The translations under genes were made by a program, and so were the position numbers. Under the pieces are notes generated by a model. The model worked only from the letters and a program-made list of their open reading frames with translations. It was not told the origin of the DNA and searched no databases. 6,503 bases of DNA from an uncultured Eubacteriales bacterium (GTDB lineage Bacteria > Bacillota > Clostridia > Oscillospirales > Acutalibacteraceae), in the NCBI GenBank assembly GCA_934630995.1, contig CAKTXU010000105.1, forward strand, positions 1-6,503. Direction: 5' to 3'. This document shows, piece by piece, positions 5,352-6,503 of the stretch. The number at the start of each line of letters is the position of its first letter. Within the stretch, counting starts at the first letter, position 1.

Positions 5352-6398
5352 TTATGCGTGATAGGGCAGCGTAGAGCCGCGTACAACTAATGTCGGGGTC
5401 AAGGTAATATGACTAGTTCGGGTAAAGCCTTCTCTCATTAGGCGGAAGAGAGATTCCACCAGCGTCTGCGCCAGTTCTTCCTTGGCCGTGTCCACCGTGG
5501 TCAGAGGAAAAGGAATCGACATATGGGATTGGATGTTATCGATACTGACTAGCGAAACGTCCTGCGGTACGCGGAGATGGTGATCCTGTAGCGCCTGAAT
5601 GACCTGCCAGGCCAGCAGATCGCTAAAAGTAATCAGTCCTGTGAACGGCTTGATATCTTGTATGTAGTGGGATAAATCCCCGCCGGTGGTGTTGTCGATA
5701 GCGTTTAGCGGATGAATCGTGGCATCCGTCTTCGGCACTCCAGCGCAGCGAAGCGCCTCTAAAAAGCCGGCGGCGCGCTCCTGTGAGGATGAGATGCAGT
5801 CCGGTCCGTTGAGCAGGAGCAGGCGACGATGACCGAGTGAAAGCAGATGTTCGGTGGCCAGATAGCCGCATTGGAAATCGTCGGGGGACACGCTTTCGTA
5901 ATGCCGGCCCTCAAACCAGCGTCCAAGCAGTACAAAAGGGATGTGATTATCCTTCATCATTTCAATGGCCTGAGTACTCTTCTGTGTGGGGGTGATGATG
6001 ATACCGTCCACATTGAAGCGAAGCGCTGCGCGGACGGCCTCCACCTCCCGATCTACGTTTTCTTCCGTATTCATCACCAAGATGGAATAGCCGTCCCGCT
6101 GTAACCGCAGCTCAAGCAGCTTCACCATAATGGAAAAATACAGGTTGGCGATATCCGGGATAATCACCGCAATGATCCGGCTCTGTCCGGTGCGCAGGGT
6201 GCCGGCCAGCGAATTGCCGATATAGCCCATCTCCAGAGCAATCTGGCGGATATAATCCCTCGTGGAGGCAGAGATGTCGCTTTCCCCCCGCAGGGCGTGC
6301 GAGACGGTGTTGACGGAAAAATTGGTGCGCACGGCGATATCGTTGAGCGTCACCTTGCGCCCGGTCTTTGTCTTTCTGATAGCGCTTCCCCCTCCCAT
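5352..6398 (-). CDS. LacI/GalR-family transcriptional regulator
   Basis: The product is 348 residues from the ATG at 6398, a normal length. A LacI-type helix-turn-helix lies at about 16-38 (VTLNDIAVRTNFSVNTVSHALRG). The hinge helix is at about 60-68 (IGNSLAGTL), with the conserved Asn62, Ala65 and Leu68. A periplasmic-binding-protein-like sensor domain then runs from SRIIAVIIPDIANLYFSIMV (about 73) to the end. It includes NVDGIIITP, the HLLSLGHRRLLLLNGP block, ERAAGFLEAL and the family's PFPLTTVDTAKEELAQ near the C-terminus. Such proteins are dimeric repressors or activators of sugar-use genes, answering to a sugar ligand. The ligand cannot be told here, and the likely targets lie beyond the right edge. 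The start is uncertain: no Shine-Dalgarno precedes the ATG, while GGAGGGGG lies directly after it. A GTG at 6353 would begin at the helix-turn-helix itself but is too far from that site. Confidence 0.93.
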   Translation of the reverse strand: MGGGSAIRKTKTGRKVTLNDIAVRTNFSVNTVSHALRGESDISASTRDYIRQIALEMGYIGNSLAGTLRTGQSRIIAVIIPDIANLYFSIMVKLLELRLQRDGYSILVMNTEENVDREVEAVRAALRFNVDGIIITPTQKSTQAIEMMKDNHIPFVLLGRWFEGRHYESVSPDDFQCGYLATEHLLSLGHRRLLLLNGPDCISSSQERAAGFLEALRCAGVPKTDATIHPLNAIDNTTGGDLSHYIQDIKPFTGLITFSDLLAWQVIQALQDHHLRVPQDVSLVSIDNIQSHMSIPFPLTTVDTAKEELAQTLVESLFRLMREGFTRTSHITLTPTLVVRGSTLPYHA

Positions 6399-6415
6399 TT
6401 AAAAACTATATCAAT

Positions 6416-6443
6416 AATGTAACATAAAACCCTATAAAGTCAA
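6416..6443 (-). promoter_or_regulatory. Candidate promoter of the LacI-family gene, with imperfect palindrome
   Basis: Read on the minus strand, TTGACT (6443-6438, 5 of 6 to consensus) is followed after 16 bases by TACATT (6421-6416), with a TG just upstream forming an extended -10. A CATTAT box with 18-base spacing overlaps it. The start would be near 6409, only about 11 bases before the annotated ATG. A near-palindrome, TNATGTNACATNA at 6415-6427, overlaps the -10 box and could be an autoregulatory operator, although it lacks the central CG usual in LacI-family operators. In the remaining sequence to the right edge (6444-6503) I see only AT-rich DNA with no supported element. Confidence 0.45.
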
Positions 6444-6503
6444 GAATATACGGGAGAATTACAGGAAAGTAATAGAGGCAAACTGTTATAAATTAGTATA
6501 TTG

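Noticed and set aside
6444..6503. AT-rich right edge as a possible divergent promoter for a gene beyond the window
   Set aside because: TATAAA at 6487-6492 has no acceptable -35 box at the right distance, and no gene start is visible.

Overview
The window looks like ordinary chromosome from a GC-rich, low-GC-Gram-positive-lineage anaerobe, most likely a clostridial gut bacterium of the Oscillospiraceae type (Flavonifractor/Lawsonibacter-like). This is an inference. It rests on strong AGGAGG-type ribosome binding sites, a sigma-A-type promoter, a lipoprotein signal peptide of Gram-positive style, and product similarities, combined with high GC in most genes (43 of 60 bases in 3661-3720 are G or C). 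No mobile element, RNA gene or CRISPR array was seen.

Layout. (1) 1-1283, plus strand: the 3' part of a TcdA-type tRNA t6A dehydratase, then rsmE (16S rRNA m3U1498 methyltransferase). They are 28 bases apart and look like one RNA-modification operon. (2) 1284-1559: a gene-poor gap with a GC-rich inverted repeat and a candidate promoter. (3) 1560-2231: a stand-alone left-handed beta-helix protein resembling the acetyltransferase half of GlmU. (4) 2232-4199: a near-consensus promoter whose transcript would begin with a 13-bp hairpin. It drives a small FmdB-type zinc-ribbon protein whose stop codon overlaps the start of an OppA-type peptide-binding lipoprotein. (5) 4200-5300: a GNAT acetyltransferase fused to a YoaP-like thioredoxin-fold domain. 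It is more AT-rich than its neighbours and sits between two long perfect A-run/T-run hairpins that look like terminators. (6) 5352-6398, minus strand: a LacI-family regulator convergent with the YoaP-like gene, with its own promoter near the right edge. Its probable targets lie outside the window.

Most genes are familiar families. The points worth a second look are the hairpin at the transcription start of the zinc-ribbon/lipoprotein pair, the pairing of a Cys/His-rich zinc ribbon with an orphan binding protein, the orphan GlmU-like acetyltransferase, and the LacI gene, whose best Shine-Dalgarno sequence lies inside its predicted reading frame. I did not see convincing evidence for an entirely new system.
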